Below are positions 23,290-33,085 of a stretch of DNA of 64,000 nucleotides, piece after piece. Every line of letters starts with the position of its first letter. Position 1 is the stretch's first letter. The stretch covers positions 124,001-188,000 of the forward strand of contig QJPP01000272.1 of NCBI GenBank assembly GCA_003996215.1, given 5' to 3'. The stretch comes from Jaltomata sinuosa (lineage: Eukaryota > Streptophyta > Magnoliopsida > Solanales > Solanaceae). The translations under genes were made by a program, and so were the position numbers. Under the pieces are notes generated by a model that saw nothing but the letters and a program-made list of their open reading frames with translations, was not told where the DNA came from and made no database searches.

Positions 23290-24170
23290 GCATCAACGTA
23301 GGTTGAATCAGCCTATGCAAGTAGTTGTCAAGAAGGATATTATCAAGTGGTTGGATGCAGGTGTGGTTTACCCTATTGCGGATAGCAAGTGGGTGAGCCC
23401 TGTTCAATCTGTGTCAAGAAAGGTGGGATTACTGTAGTCCCAAACGCGAAGAACGAGTTGATCCCAATGAGGCCAGCCACGAGCTAGCGCATATGCATGG
23501 ATTATAGGAAGCTGAACGCTTGGACTGAAAATGATCATTTTATGATGCCGTTCATAGATCAGATGTTAGACCGTCTTGCTGGCAGAGGATGGTATTGTTT
23601 TATTGATGGTTATTCGGGCTATAATCAGATTTTGATTGCAACTGAAGACCAAGAGAAGACAACTTTCACCTGTCCATATGGGATATTTGGTTTTAAGAGA
23701 ATGCCTTTTGGTCTATGCAATGAACCAATGACTTTTCAGCGTTTCATGATGTCTATCTTTTCTGACATGGCAGAGGACACTATTGAGGTGTTCATGGATG
23801 ACTTCTCAGTGGTAGGTGATTCTTTCAAAGACTGTTTGGATCATCTCAGTTGTGTACTAAAGAGGTGTGAAGAATGCAACTTGGTAATTAATTGGGAAAA
23901 ATGTCACTTCATGGTGAAAGAGTGTATAATGCTTGGCCATCGGATCTCCAAGAAGGATATTGAAGTCGACAAAGGGAAGATCGAGGTGATTGACAAATTG
24001 CCTCCACTAGTTTCTGTAAAGGGGATTCGAAGTTTTTTGGGGCATGTTAGTTTCTATAAGAGGTTTATCAAGGACTTCTCTAAAATTGCTAATCCATTGT
24101 GAAAATTGTTGGAGAAAGAGGTAAAGTTTGTGTTTGATGAAGCATGTCTGAAGGCATTCGAGTGCCTTAA
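23290..24170 (+). pseudogene. Reverse transcriptase of element A
   Basis: The RT N-terminus is broken near 23340-23490 (WVSPVQ then a shift). An open 201-codon frame (23497-24102) then carries MDYRKLNAWTENDHF, the IDGYSGYNQI motif, FGLCNEPMTFQRFMMSIF, the catalytic VFMDDFSVVGDSF and the thumb GHRISKKDIEVDKGKIEVI, SFLGHVSFYKRFIKDFS. The FMDD form is usual for Athila. In the IDGYSGYNQI motif the first catalytic Asp is present. It is the best preserved pol domain in this element. Confidence 0.85.
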
Positions 24171-24175
24171 AAAAG

Positions 24176-24631
24176 TTGGCCTCAGCTCCCATCATTATTT
24201 CTCCAGATTGGTCTCAACCTTTTGAGGTTATGCACGATGCTAGTAGAGTGACGCTAGGAACAGTCCCAGGCCAAAGGCGTGAAAAGATTCTTCATCTTAT
24301 ATACTATGCTAGAAAAGCACTTAACCAGACTCAAAAGAATTACACTATTACTGAAAAAGAGTTGCTTATTGTGGTCTTTGCATTTGAGAAGTTCGGATCT
24401 TATTTGCTTGGCACCAAGGTGGTGGTGCATACTAACCATGCAACTCTTTGTTACCTCATAGCGAAGAAATATGCTAAGTCGAGGCTGATTAGATGGGTGT
24501 TACTGCTACAAGAGTTTGACTTTGAGATCAAAGACAGTAAGGGCACAGAGAATCAGGTAGCAGATCACTTGTCTAGGTTAGATGAAGAAGCTATGCTAAA
24601 GTTTGATGATGCAGAAGAGGTTGATGATTAG
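24176..24631 (+). pseudogene. RNase H of element A
   Basis: Open 151-codon frame: MHDASRVTLGTVPGQR (first active-site Asp in HDAS), YTITEKELLIVVFAFEKF (Glu of TEKEL), VVVHTNHATLCYL (the usual TDH Asp is Asn here), ending in the tether GTENQVADHLSRL. The Asn for Asp change would be expected to abolish activity. It would have removed the RNA strand after first-strand synthesis. Confidence 0.8.
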
Positions 24632-24646
24632 TTCCCAGATGAGCAA

Positions 24647-25987
24647 GTGTTAGCCACTTCTCAGGATTTAATTCCATGGTTTGTAGATTTTGCCAACTAT
24701 TTGGCAAGTGACTTGGTGCCTCCTAATATGTCTGTTCACCAAATAAGAAAATTTATGTCCGATGTCAAGAAATACTTCTGGGAGGAGCCTTTCCTATTTC
24801 ATGTGTATGCTGATTCTATGATCCGTATATGTGTGCCAGAAGCTGAGATGATAGAGATTTTAGAGGCTGCCATTCATCCCCTATTGGGGGAACATCATAG
24901 TGGTATCTGGACTACGCACAAGATTTTACAATGCGGTTACTATTGGCCGACTATTCACAAAGATGCCAATGAGTTTGCTAAGGCTTGCAACAGATGTCAA
25001 AGGGAAGGAGGTATATCAAGGAGGCATGAGATTTCTCTTAATCCCATTCTTGTGATTGAGTTATTTGACGTTTGAGGTATTGACTTCATGGGCCCATTTG
25101 TGTTGTCTAATGAAAATCAATACATATTGGTGGCTGTTGACTACGTCTCAAAGTGGGTAGAGGCGGTTGCGCTTCCCAGTAATGAGGGTAAGTGTGTCAC
25201 AACGTTCTTGAAAAAGAACATCTTCTCCCAATTCGGTACACCAAGGACAATCATTAGTGATGGAGGTTCTCACTTTTGCAACAAGCTGTTTTGGGCTTTA
25301 CTAGAGAAATATGGAGTGAAACATAATGTTGCAACCCCCTATCATCCCTAGACTAGTGGGCAAATGGAAGTCTCTAACCGTGAAATCAAGTCAATCCTGT
25401 CCAATATGGTCAATGCCAACAAAAAGGATTGGTCGTGGAAGTTAGATGATGCTTTGTGGGCGTACTAGACTGCATTCAAGACCCCAATAGGTATGTCACT
25501 ATATCAACTTGTATTTGGTAAGGCGTGCTATCTTCTAGTTTAGTTAGAACATAAGGCTATGTGGGCGTTGAAGAAACTGAACTTAGATTAGTCTACAGCA
25601 TCGTTGCAGCGGCTTGGGCAATTGAATAAGTTGGATAAGTTCCACCTGAATGCATATGAGCGTTCAGCCTTATATAAGGAGAGGATGAAATTGTATCATG
25701 ACCAGAAGATAGAAAAGATAAACTTCCAGCTCGGTGACTTGGTCATGCTTTTCAATTCCAGACTTCACTTGTTTCCTGGCAAGTTGGAGTCCAAATGGAT
25801 TGGATGATTCAAGGTGGTATAAGTGTTTCCTCACGGGGCCGTTGAACTTGAAAATCATGAAGGAAAATGGTTTAAGGCTAATGGACAGTGGATTAAAGCT
25901 TATTTTAGCACAATAAAGGAGCTCAAAACAATCGAAGCCTGGAGCCTTGATGAATTTGTCCCACCCAAGGAGCTTGATAAAGTCTGA
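24647..25987 (+). pseudogene. Integrase of element A, to pol stop
   Basis: H2C2 zinc-binding segment (HHSGIWTTHKILQCGYYWPTI, then CNRCQREG) at 24890-25010. The catalytic core has first Asp in GIDFMGPF (after a stop at 25075), second Asp in ISDGGSHFCN (25250) and Glu in SGQMEVSNREIKS (25370). The C-terminal part runs from KLDDALWAY through MLFNSRLHLFPGKLESKW and PHGAVELENHEGKWFKANGQ. There are at least six in-frame stops. The frame ends at TGA 25985-25987, which lies in the loop of the first structured module. Confidence 0.85.
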
Positions 25988-26051
25988 GTAATCAAGCAAC
26001 CTGCGTTGTGCCGTGACGTTAAATTAGGTGCTGCATGGGAGGCAACCCATG
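25972..26051 (+). other. Structured module, copy 2 of 5 (spans pol stop)
   Basis: Stem-loop 1: GCTTGAT (25972-25978), loop AAAGTCTGAGTA (25979-25990, holding pol stop TGA 25985-25987), ATCAAGC (25991-25997), fully paired. Spacer with GACGTTAAATTAGGTGCTG. Second hairpin: CATGGG (26034-26039), loop AGGCAA, CCCATG (26046-26051). Confidence 0.75.
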
Positions 26052-26090
26052 GAATTTTTCTTTTTCTTTTTATCTTTGTTTTTTTTGTAG

Positions 26091-26174
26091 AGTGTTTTGG
26101 TGAAGTCTGAGTAACCAAAACACTCGCGTCGTGTCACGATATTAAATCAGGTGCTGCATGGGAGGCAACCCATG
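26091..26174 (+). other. Structured module, copy 3 of 5
   Basis: Stem-loop 1: AGTGTTTTGGT (26091-26101), loop GAAGTCTGAGTA, ACCAAAACACT (26114-26124), eleven perfect pairs with a stem sequence unrelated to that of copy 2. Second hairpin CATGGG-AGGCAA-CCCATG at 26157-26174. About 120 bp after copy 2, so a tandem pair. Confidence 0.8.
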
Positions 26175-26239
26175 GACTAATGTGTGTTGAATTTGGAGGA
26201 AGTGGGGAGATGAAAACAAAAATTGCAGAACTGTAGGAA

Positions 26240-26575
26240 AAAAGAGGTCACACAGGCTCTGTGATGGGCCATCGCAGGTGCCATGCCTGTGGGATTAGGG
26301 CATTCAAGCTGGAAAAATGCTAAGTATGGAAGAAATTGAGGTCTGTCCCATTTCCACGCCTTATATGACGGGCCATCATGGCTCCGACGGGCGTGGGGAA
26401 TGGGCGTGATGCCACAAACAAAGTCAAAGAGCCACTGGCTCATTCCCACGTCCCACGTGATGGGACGTCCTATCCCTGACGGGCGTGGGAAGCCAGCGTT
26501 CGATGCCCAGGTAAGTGATGTACGATGGGCCATCGCATGCCTGACTGGCGTGGCGTAGCCCGTCGTCTGGGTCGG
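26240..26575. repeat. CpG-rich word cluster upstream of ORF3 leader (element A)
   Basis: Repeats of GATGGGCCATCGCA, GACGGGCGTGGGA and CCCACGTGATGGGACGTC-like words, many near-palindromic. The same words occur in the LTR of this element (19090-19200 and 31650-32090), so the internal cluster resembles the LTR promoter region. It is followed by TATTTTTTAATTATT and then GC-rich CCCGACCCGACCC. Confidence 0.65.
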
Positions 26576-26891
26576 TCAAAGTGGGTCAATATTTTTTAAT
26601 TATTTCTTAAATTTTAACCCGACCCGACCCGGTTCCCTTCCATTTTCCCCCCGCATCTATTGAGCATTTGACCTCAATCAAATTGAGGTCAAATCCCATA
26701 ACTCCCTCTCTCCCGCTACTCTCTCCCTCCACAAGCGATCAAATCCCCACAATTTCTTCACCCATGATCCTCTCCACCCCAAATCAATCCCCTCACATCC
26801 CATATAATATTTACAATCATTAGCATCGTCTAGCAAGTTAACTATATCACCCAAGACTCAAGTTTTCTTCAAACTTTGTGCAATACCAAGA

Positions 26892-27633
26892 GTAAGTCCC
26901 CTTTCTCATGGTTTTTAAAATTGTATCTTGGTATGATTATTGTCTATGGGTTTGTCATGAAAATAACTAGGTTGTGGGTAATAGTAATGAAAGTCACAAA
27001 CCCTAGATTTGAACTATGTTGTTGTATGCGATTGTTTGTATGAAGTTTAAAATAGAAATTAGGGTTGTGTGTTTGGTCTGGGTTATGGGTTGATGATACA
27101 CTTGTTGATGTATAACTTTGTTGTTTGGGTGAAGGGAACAGTATGCTAAGTAAAACAATTGAGGGAGAGAAGTATTGTTGTGTGCCTGACTTGATCCCAC
27201 GGGCCAGCAGACGGATCATCGAAGGAACGACGAGCTTCAGTCAGGGCATTTGAAATGGCTGAAGGCTTGAAAAAGCTTCTGGCCAGATTTGACGCCCGAA
27301 ACAATTGGACGTCATACCTCTGATGCCCGTGGAAGGAGCCCATGGGAGGACAGTTTGTCCTTAAAAAACCCACTGTCAGGATCCGATGCCCTGTCCTACG
27401 GGACGTCGGACCCCTCACGCCCGTAGCACATGGTCGTGGGAGGATAAATTCACCAGCAAAATTCACTGGATCATTTTGACGCCCTGTGCCATGGTCCGTC
27501 ATACCTCCTACGCCCCTGGGAGGCCAAATGTTCTGAAAATTTTCTAAGCCAAATGTTCTGAAAATTTTCTAAGTGTTAAATTTTTTCTGGTTTTTTATTT
27601 TTGGTTTTGGTTGCTAACGTTGGTTTCCTACAT
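26892..27633 (+). other. Candidate ORF3 leader intron, acceptor mutated
   Basis: A CT-rich leader (26640-26890) ends CCAAGA followed by GTAAGT (26892-26897), a consensus 5' splice site. At the other end, CTAAC near 27614 could be a branch point. CCTACAT followed by GTACTTG and ATG 27641 corresponds to TTGTAG followed by GTACA and ATG in the copy at 13834, so the acceptor AG has become AT here. A second CpG-rich word cluster (27200-27500) lies inside. Confidence 0.35.
27200..27505. repeat. Second internal CpG-rich word cluster (element A)
   Basis: Repeats such as CCCACGGGCC, GACGCCCG, GATGCCCGTGG and CCTACGGGACGTCGG, of the same family as 26240-26575 and the element A LTR. The 118-codon minus-strand frame over it is a by-product of the base composition. 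Confidence 0.55.
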
Positions 27634-27640
27634 GTACTTG

Positions 27641-29944
27641 ATGGCTCCAAAAACACCACTCCGATAAGGGGCCCCAAAAAGCAAAGGATTCCTTAAGTCC
27701 AGTATCGACTAAAGGATCAATCCGATTCTGAAGTCGTGATGAGTGACTCAGACAACACCCTTCTCGTCCGGGCGACCAGAAGAAAGCTGATCGTAACTCC
27801 TTCCGTGTCCTATGAGGAAGGATGAAAGGCACCTACAGAGAAGTAAGGGTCGTCTTCTGGCTCAACTGATTCTAGTGCGGAAAGTGACCATGCTTCTCCA
27901 TCAACAAAAGGGGGGCGATAAATAGTTACCCAGGTTTTTAGTGGCATGGAAACTGGGACCGAGTCAAGAGATGATGATGGTTCAGGGTCTGAGCACAAAT
28001 CGGCCAAAGAGGTAGAGGGTGATGCTGATTCGAATACAGAGACCACTACTTGGAAAGGGAGACTCTTTTACCCACTCCGTCTAGCCCTAGCGCAACACTG
28101 GTATTTCCTCGAGAGAGAGCTAGATGGAATGACAAAGGGTCGAAGAAGATATTTGATTATGGCCTGGAGGTGTAAACAAGGGGAAATTTGAGATGACCTA
28201 TCGTTGAGGAACGGCGGATAGACCCTTTCAAGCTAAAGAACTTCCCAAGCTTGATTAATATTTCTGGTACTACAAGTTGGGTTGGATGAGCAAGCCACTC
28301 TCGAACTACCAACCGCTGATTGTGAGAGAGTTCTATGCTAACTACCAAGCCATGTTGGAGAGTAGATGCCGAAAAGGTCAAAGAGCTACTGACCTGCCCG
28401 CTCTTGAGAGCGTACCAGTGCGAGGTGTGCTTGTGAACATATCTTCCAAAACTATCAATAGGTTCCTCTTTAGGCCCAAATATGAGATTGTCGCCAACCA
28501 GTTTAAGTATGTTCATAGGATGAAAACTGAAGCCAAAATGACCGAATGGTTGGCCAAGCGGCTCACAACAACCGGGAACCCAAGCTGGCTAAATCAAGAC
28601 AGGCCACAAATCACAAAGGCCTCCCTATCATTTGAGGACAAGTTCTGGTGGGCCATAGTACGACTGCGATTGATGTTGACGGGTGGAGACAACCAGCTCA
28701 CTCTAGAAAGAGCTATCTTGGTGGCTAGCTTGTTATCAAAATACAAGCTAAACTTTGGGTAAATCATAGCTGAAGAGATCAGACACAGAGTCACCAAGAT
28801 AGGATCCTCCTATCCATTTCCCTGCCTCATTACTGATCTTTGTGATGAAGTTAATGTCCCAAAATATGTGGGTATTAATCGTGCGGAGAGGGCCATCCGA
28901 ACACATTATCCTGAGAGGTCAAAGGATGAAACCCAAATATTAGGTTTGAGCGGTGCATTAGAACCACTAGCCCTTACCTAATAGGCACATGTACTGACAC
29001 CGATGGTAACTCCATCCACCACTGCCATGCCCACCCCACAGGGTAGCCAAATTGAGCACACTACTATTGGTCCATCTTCTTCTTCAGCATCTCCAATGTA
29101 GGAACCTGAGCCCATATTCGCTTTTCATCCGGAAAATTTTGCCAACACAGTTCAGAAGACCATCGAGTTGAGAGAGCAAATGAATAGGTTTGGTTTGCAG
29201 TTTCAGCCGATTCTCGATGCCTCCAACCAAAAAGCCATGGAAAAAATTCTTAACGTGAATGAGCGAATGGACACATTAGAAGAGAGGGTTAATGAGAAGC
29301 TGCAGGAAATGGTCATACTTGAACTCATAGAAATTAAGCAGCAAATAGCTGAGGTAAGGGTCGATGTGGATGAGCTTAGAAGTCGGCCAGCTGCCCCAAC
29401 CAAGGCTCCACTAGTCTTGCCACAGGTTTCATCAGAGCCAGCCTTTTACTTATGGGACTTTATAGAACCCAAGATTCAGCCAGCCAGATGGGACAAAGAA
29501 AAATAAAAAGTGCCTGGACCGGTCAAGGAAAAGGAGGCTGAACTAGAAAAGGAAAAAGAGTCTTCGAAACCTCAGAAAAAGAGGAAAAGAAAAGAGAAGA
29601 ATGTCCAAAAAGGTGAAGCTCCACTTAGCCCGAAATCTCAAAAGAAAAAGGAGGAGAGAGATGCGAAGAGATCTTAGAAAGAGTTGGAGCGGGAAATAAA
29701 GGAGTCCCTGGCTATGCATCAGATCGAGGTTGATGGCGTTGGCATGGGTGGTTTAGCTAGTGGTGTTGATGGCAATGTGGATATACCTTTTTTAGAACCC
29801 ATTATGGGAGTTAGTGATGTTGATGCTGCTCGGGCAACTGATGATGTTGTTGAGAGGTCTGCGGAGGCAGCCTCTATTGGAGATAAGACTGCGGGCACCA
29901 ATTCTGTTGGACCGGTTACTACTACACCCGATGACGTCGCTTAG
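27641..29944 (+). pseudogene. ORF3 of element A (plant transposon protein domain, coiled coil, basic tail)
   Basis: ATG 27641 reads MAPKTPLR then a stop; the N-terminal 200 codons are riddled with stops. An open frame at 28277-28762 carries the core domain: PLIVREFYANYQAML, VRGVLVNISSKTINRFLF, FEDKFWWAIVRLRLML and LTLERAILVASLLSKYKLNFG, which I place in the 'putative plant transposon protein' family. A proline/serine linker follows, then a coiled coil (29168-29400, heptads in MDTLEERVNEKLQEM...EIKQQIAEVRVDVDELRS). A lysine-rich run (KPQKKRKRKEK, near 29570) looks like a nuclear localisation signal, and the tail is Ala/Val/Asp-rich, ending at TAG 29942. The function is not known. Confidence 0.7.
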
Positions 29945-29987
29945 GCACCACATATATGAGTTGTGGTCATCTGTTTTGTTTTTGTAG

Positions 29988-30071
29988 AGTGTTTTGGCAA
30001 AGTCTGAGTAGCAAAAACACTCGCATCATGCCGCGATGTTAAATTAAGTGTTGCATGGGAGGCAACCCATG
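29988..30071 (+). other. Structured module, copy 4 of 5 (after ORF3)
   Basis: Stem-loop 1: AGTGTTTTGGC (29988-29998), loop AAAGTCTGAGTA (29999-30010), GCAAAAACACT (30011-30021), one mismatch in eleven. Second hairpin CATGGG-AGGCAA-CCCATG at 30054-30071. It begins 44 bases after the ORF3 stop. Close relative of copy 3, so the two flank the ORF3 region as direct repeats of about 90 bp. Confidence 0.8.
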
Positions 30072-30658
30072 AGGGTATCTATATGGTATCCGAGTCCTTG
30101 GAGTTTTCTTGCTTGTGTTCTTTCCCTAAGGACTTTTAATTTCTGTTGAACCAGTATGCTTAATATAGGATGTGTGTTTGTAAAAGTGAATTAGAAACTG
30201 AATGCAACCATGGTTTGATTTTTGAAAAAATAGAGACCCCTCCAAATTTTTGTGCAGTAAGGTGTTAGATATGACCTTGATGGATCTATAAATGACAGCA
30301 TGTATATAACTGAGATAAGTAGCTTAAACTAAAGCATGAACTGATAGTTAGCTAATCTGTAGTCTAAACTCTGTGCCATGTGTGAAGTGAGCTGATTAGT
30401 ATCTGTTCTTGCTGTACTGTGCAATCTAGAACTTGCCTGGTTAGTTGTGCTGTGGTTGTAGAATGGTTTAGTTTGGACATGATCATAGGCCATTTTTGAA
30501 TTAGCCCACTTCAGCCAAATGACCTACCAAGTGAAAAGTAATCCCTTTGATCCCTGAGTTTGAGCCTAAAGTTGAACTTTCTTGTTGTTAGCCTATTTAC
30601 CTTCCCCGTTTCCTATAAATCTCTGTTTTGGCCCTGGTCCCTTCTTTGACATTGTGCA

Positions 30659-30690
30659 CCTCAACTCAGGCTAAAAGCCTAAGTTGAGGG
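30659..30690 (+). other. Hairpin followed by PPT-like motif, element A 3' UTR
   Basis: CCTCAACT (30659-30666) pairs with AGTTGAGG (30682-30689), and GGCT (30669-30672) with AGCC (30676-30679) around AAA, with one mismatch between the two stems. The right arm merges into AAGTTGAGGGTGG, nearly the motif found directly before the 3' LTR at 31477. In element B the same hairpin at 35018 has a compensated base pair. Confidence 0.7.
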
Positions 30691-31450
30691 TGGCTACTGT
30701 AAGGGTAAATAGGAAGTGTTGGGTATGAAAAGATTGGGTTAGTTATAGAAAGAAAGAAACTGGGTGTGGTTTGTGTGCTAAAAAGAAAAAGAAAATAAAA
30801 GAAAAAAAATATGAATGAAAAGAAAAGTGCAGAAATGCAATAGAAGCCACACCCAAAGCTTGATAAAAGTAAAAAGGTTTGAAAGAAAGGAAAATAAGGG
30901 AGGAAAACTGTAAGGCCTGAAAAGTGGAGAAAATAAAGAAATAATTGTAGTCTCAAGGAGGGCATAGTCACTATTTACCCAAATGTACCATTCCCGTCCC
31001 TAAGCTTACATTACAAGCCTAACAAAGTCCTATAGTGATCCTAACCAAACTGTTTGAAAGATAAAGCATAGAAAATAAGGGCAAGCCTATGGTATTGTAC
31101 ATGTGTACTTGAACTTCTTTGTGAGATTGAGCGGATCCCCAGTCCCTGTTTGTTAAAGTGATATTTTATGTGATTCGAGACTTCTTTGTTGTGAGAAAAC
31201 TAGAGTAGACTGCGGTTACTAATTACTTGGTTTGAATGTCTGTTGTTCATGCTATCTTACTCATGAATATCGTGTTGTCACTTATGGATCTGTCTTGCGT
31301 TGTTTTGATAACTTGATAAAGTGCACTGGTCTGTGAACTGTTAAGGAATGGGTACTATTATGAGGTTTGAAAGTATAATGAATCATGTTGCTGCTGTAGT
31401 TTCTGGTTTCCTTCTACTTAGGCATCGTTTTTAGTTTTTGTTTTCGTTTG
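30691..31450 (+). other. 3' UTR of element A, no coding frame
   Basis: A purine-rich tract (30740-30900, A/G-biased runs such as AAAGAAAAAGAAAATAAAAG) is followed by a block around 30965-31100 (TAGTCACTATTTACCC, GCTTACATTACAAGCC, GTCCTATAGTGATCC). The latter is conserved at 35330-35460 in element B. Nothing coding is seen on either strand. Confidence 0.6.
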
Positions 31451-31488
31451 TTGCTTGAGGACAAGCAAACATTCTAAGTTGAGGGTGT
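31451..31488 (+). other. Hairpin and polypurine tract before 3' LTR
   Basis: TTGCTTG (31451-31457), loop AGGA, CAAGCAA (31462-31468), a perfect 7-bp stem, then AAGTTGAGGGTG (31477-31488) directly before the LTR TGATGTG. The last part is the expected PPT for plus-strand priming. Confidence 0.75.
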
Positions 31489-33085
31489 TGATGTGCCGGG
31501 ATTTCACGACACTTTTGATGCTTAAAACTAAGGATATTTGGGAGTTCTTAAGTACATTTTATTGGATTTGATGTCATTTATTACATGTACAGGGAAAAGT
31601 ATTGAAAAGATGAAAATGCCAAAGTGTTGCAGAATTCTGGGCAAAAATTCATGCCCCACGGGCGTCACACCCACGACGGCCCGTGGGAGAAGGCGTATGA
31701 ACAAGGCAGCAGGAGAAGCTAAGGCATGGAAGCCTGATGGGCTTCCACGATGTCCATGAATGACACTACGGGATGTCGCATAGCCCGTCAACTTGAGCCA
31801 GAGAATATATGAAGTAGCCAAGTAAAGGGCGACGAGTATCCACGACGGGCGTGACACTTTCGATGCCCCATCACAGATGCCCATGGAAACAAGGCAGCGG
31901 AGATGGGAGAAGGCAAGTGCAGCCAACGGGAAGCCATGACTGGTGTCGCACCCACGACATCCCATCATAGTCACTCGTGGTATCAAGGTAGGAGGCCTGG
32001 AACCAATACCTTGAGAGACCCGATAGGCACCACGATGCCCGTCGCATCCACGATGGCCCGTGGTGCATCCCGTCAGCAGCAGCCGCGTCCAACTTTCCTA
32101 GAATAGTTAGGATTTAGTCATTTATCTATAAATGCTTCCCTTTAGGTTTTATTTTTGGTTGTTACTCATTATTTTCGTACAATCACTTCATTGTTACATT
32201 TGTTTGACTTTATTACACAAGTTCTTGAGGTTAAAGATTGTTCTTAATTAATTGAAGTGTTCTTGAGACTTTCTTCAACTTTCCAAATTTATTTACTTCT
32301 CATTATAAGTATCTAGTGATGATTGTTCCAACAACCATTAATAGTTTACTTATAAACATGAGTAGCTAAATCCATAACTAGGGTTGTGGGAACCATAAAG
32401 GATTAACGAAGTAGGCAAAGTACTTGGTAACTCTAGGGTAGTGGTTATGCATGTATTGTTCTTCCCTTCATTTTGATTGCTTGTTAACGATGCATAATAT
32501 TAGAACTTGCCTTATCCTTACTTGCCAGACCAATGAGGTAACAGATGGGAAAAGAGTTGTTCAACGACGGAGATTTGAGGCTATCAACCCTCATCTAATA
32601 GCTTGACCTTGTCCGGGAATAGCTAATCTGGGATCCAGGGTAAGGATTAGTAAATCATACACCCACGGCTGGACCAAGGTGTGTGGTGAAATTCATCTAT
32701 CTGCTAAACCAAGGATTTAGGTGAACCTAACTTACCAATTCTTCATGCTAAGCACCAATCTAGTTTACTAAGTACAAACACCTTACTAAGTACAAACACC
32801 TTACTAAGTTATTATCTCATGGGGAACACTACCCTCGTTGTTTCTCTTATTGATAACAACTGTTGAAACTGATAACTGTTACTTGTTACGAATTTAAGTT
32901 ATGATAACTAAGTGTTACTTAAAACCCCCCTTTTAAGGGATATAAAAAGCTAAGAGCGCAAGTAAACACTAATCACCTATAGTCCTACTATATTCCCTGT
33001 GGGATCGACCCGAACCTTTGTTGGGTTCTATATTTGAACAGTGACTGCTTACTCTTCTAAAGGGAGGTGTAATTTGGGTGTATCA
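31489..33085 (+). repeat. 3' LTR of element A
   Basis: Starts TGATGTGCCGGG and ends GGGTGTATCA, 1597 bp. Carries a CpG-rich word cluster (31650-32090: CCCACGGGCGTC, CACGACGGCCCGTGGG) and then TATA box TATAAAT at 32127. A short duplication (TACAAACACCTTACTAAGT, twice) lies at about 32773-32810. The next base belongs to ORF3 of element B. Confidence 0.85.
31650..32090. repeat. CpG-rich palindromic word cluster in LTR A
   Basis: About fifteen degenerate words around CCCACGGGCGTC, CACGACGGCCCGTGGG and GATGCCCGTCGCATCC, ending some 35 bp upstream of the TATA box. CpG is retained at a rate unusual for methylated plant repeat DNA. The 5' LTR copy keeps the last part (19090-19200). Confidence 0.65.

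Larger units (their letters stand above)
19068..33085 (+). mobile_element. Athila-like element A, nearly full length, decayed
   Basis: Order: truncated 5' LTR (19068-20178), tRNA-Asp PBS (20184), gag, protease, RT, RNase H, integrase, structured module (two copies), CpG-rich cluster and leader, ORF3, third copy of the module, 3' UTR hairpins, PPT, 3' LTR (31489-33085). The internal region is 11.3 kb. Over the first 235 or so alignable bases after 19201 and 32091 I count about 21 differences between the LTRs, so insertion was not recent. The element sits inside ORF3 of element B and its 5' LTR was in turn hit by the minus-strand element at 15166-19067. Confidence 0.85.

Noticed and set aside
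31528..32106. 152-, 73- and 67-codon frames on both strands
   Set aside because: They lie in the CpG-rich word cluster of an LTR present in a second, frame-broken copy.
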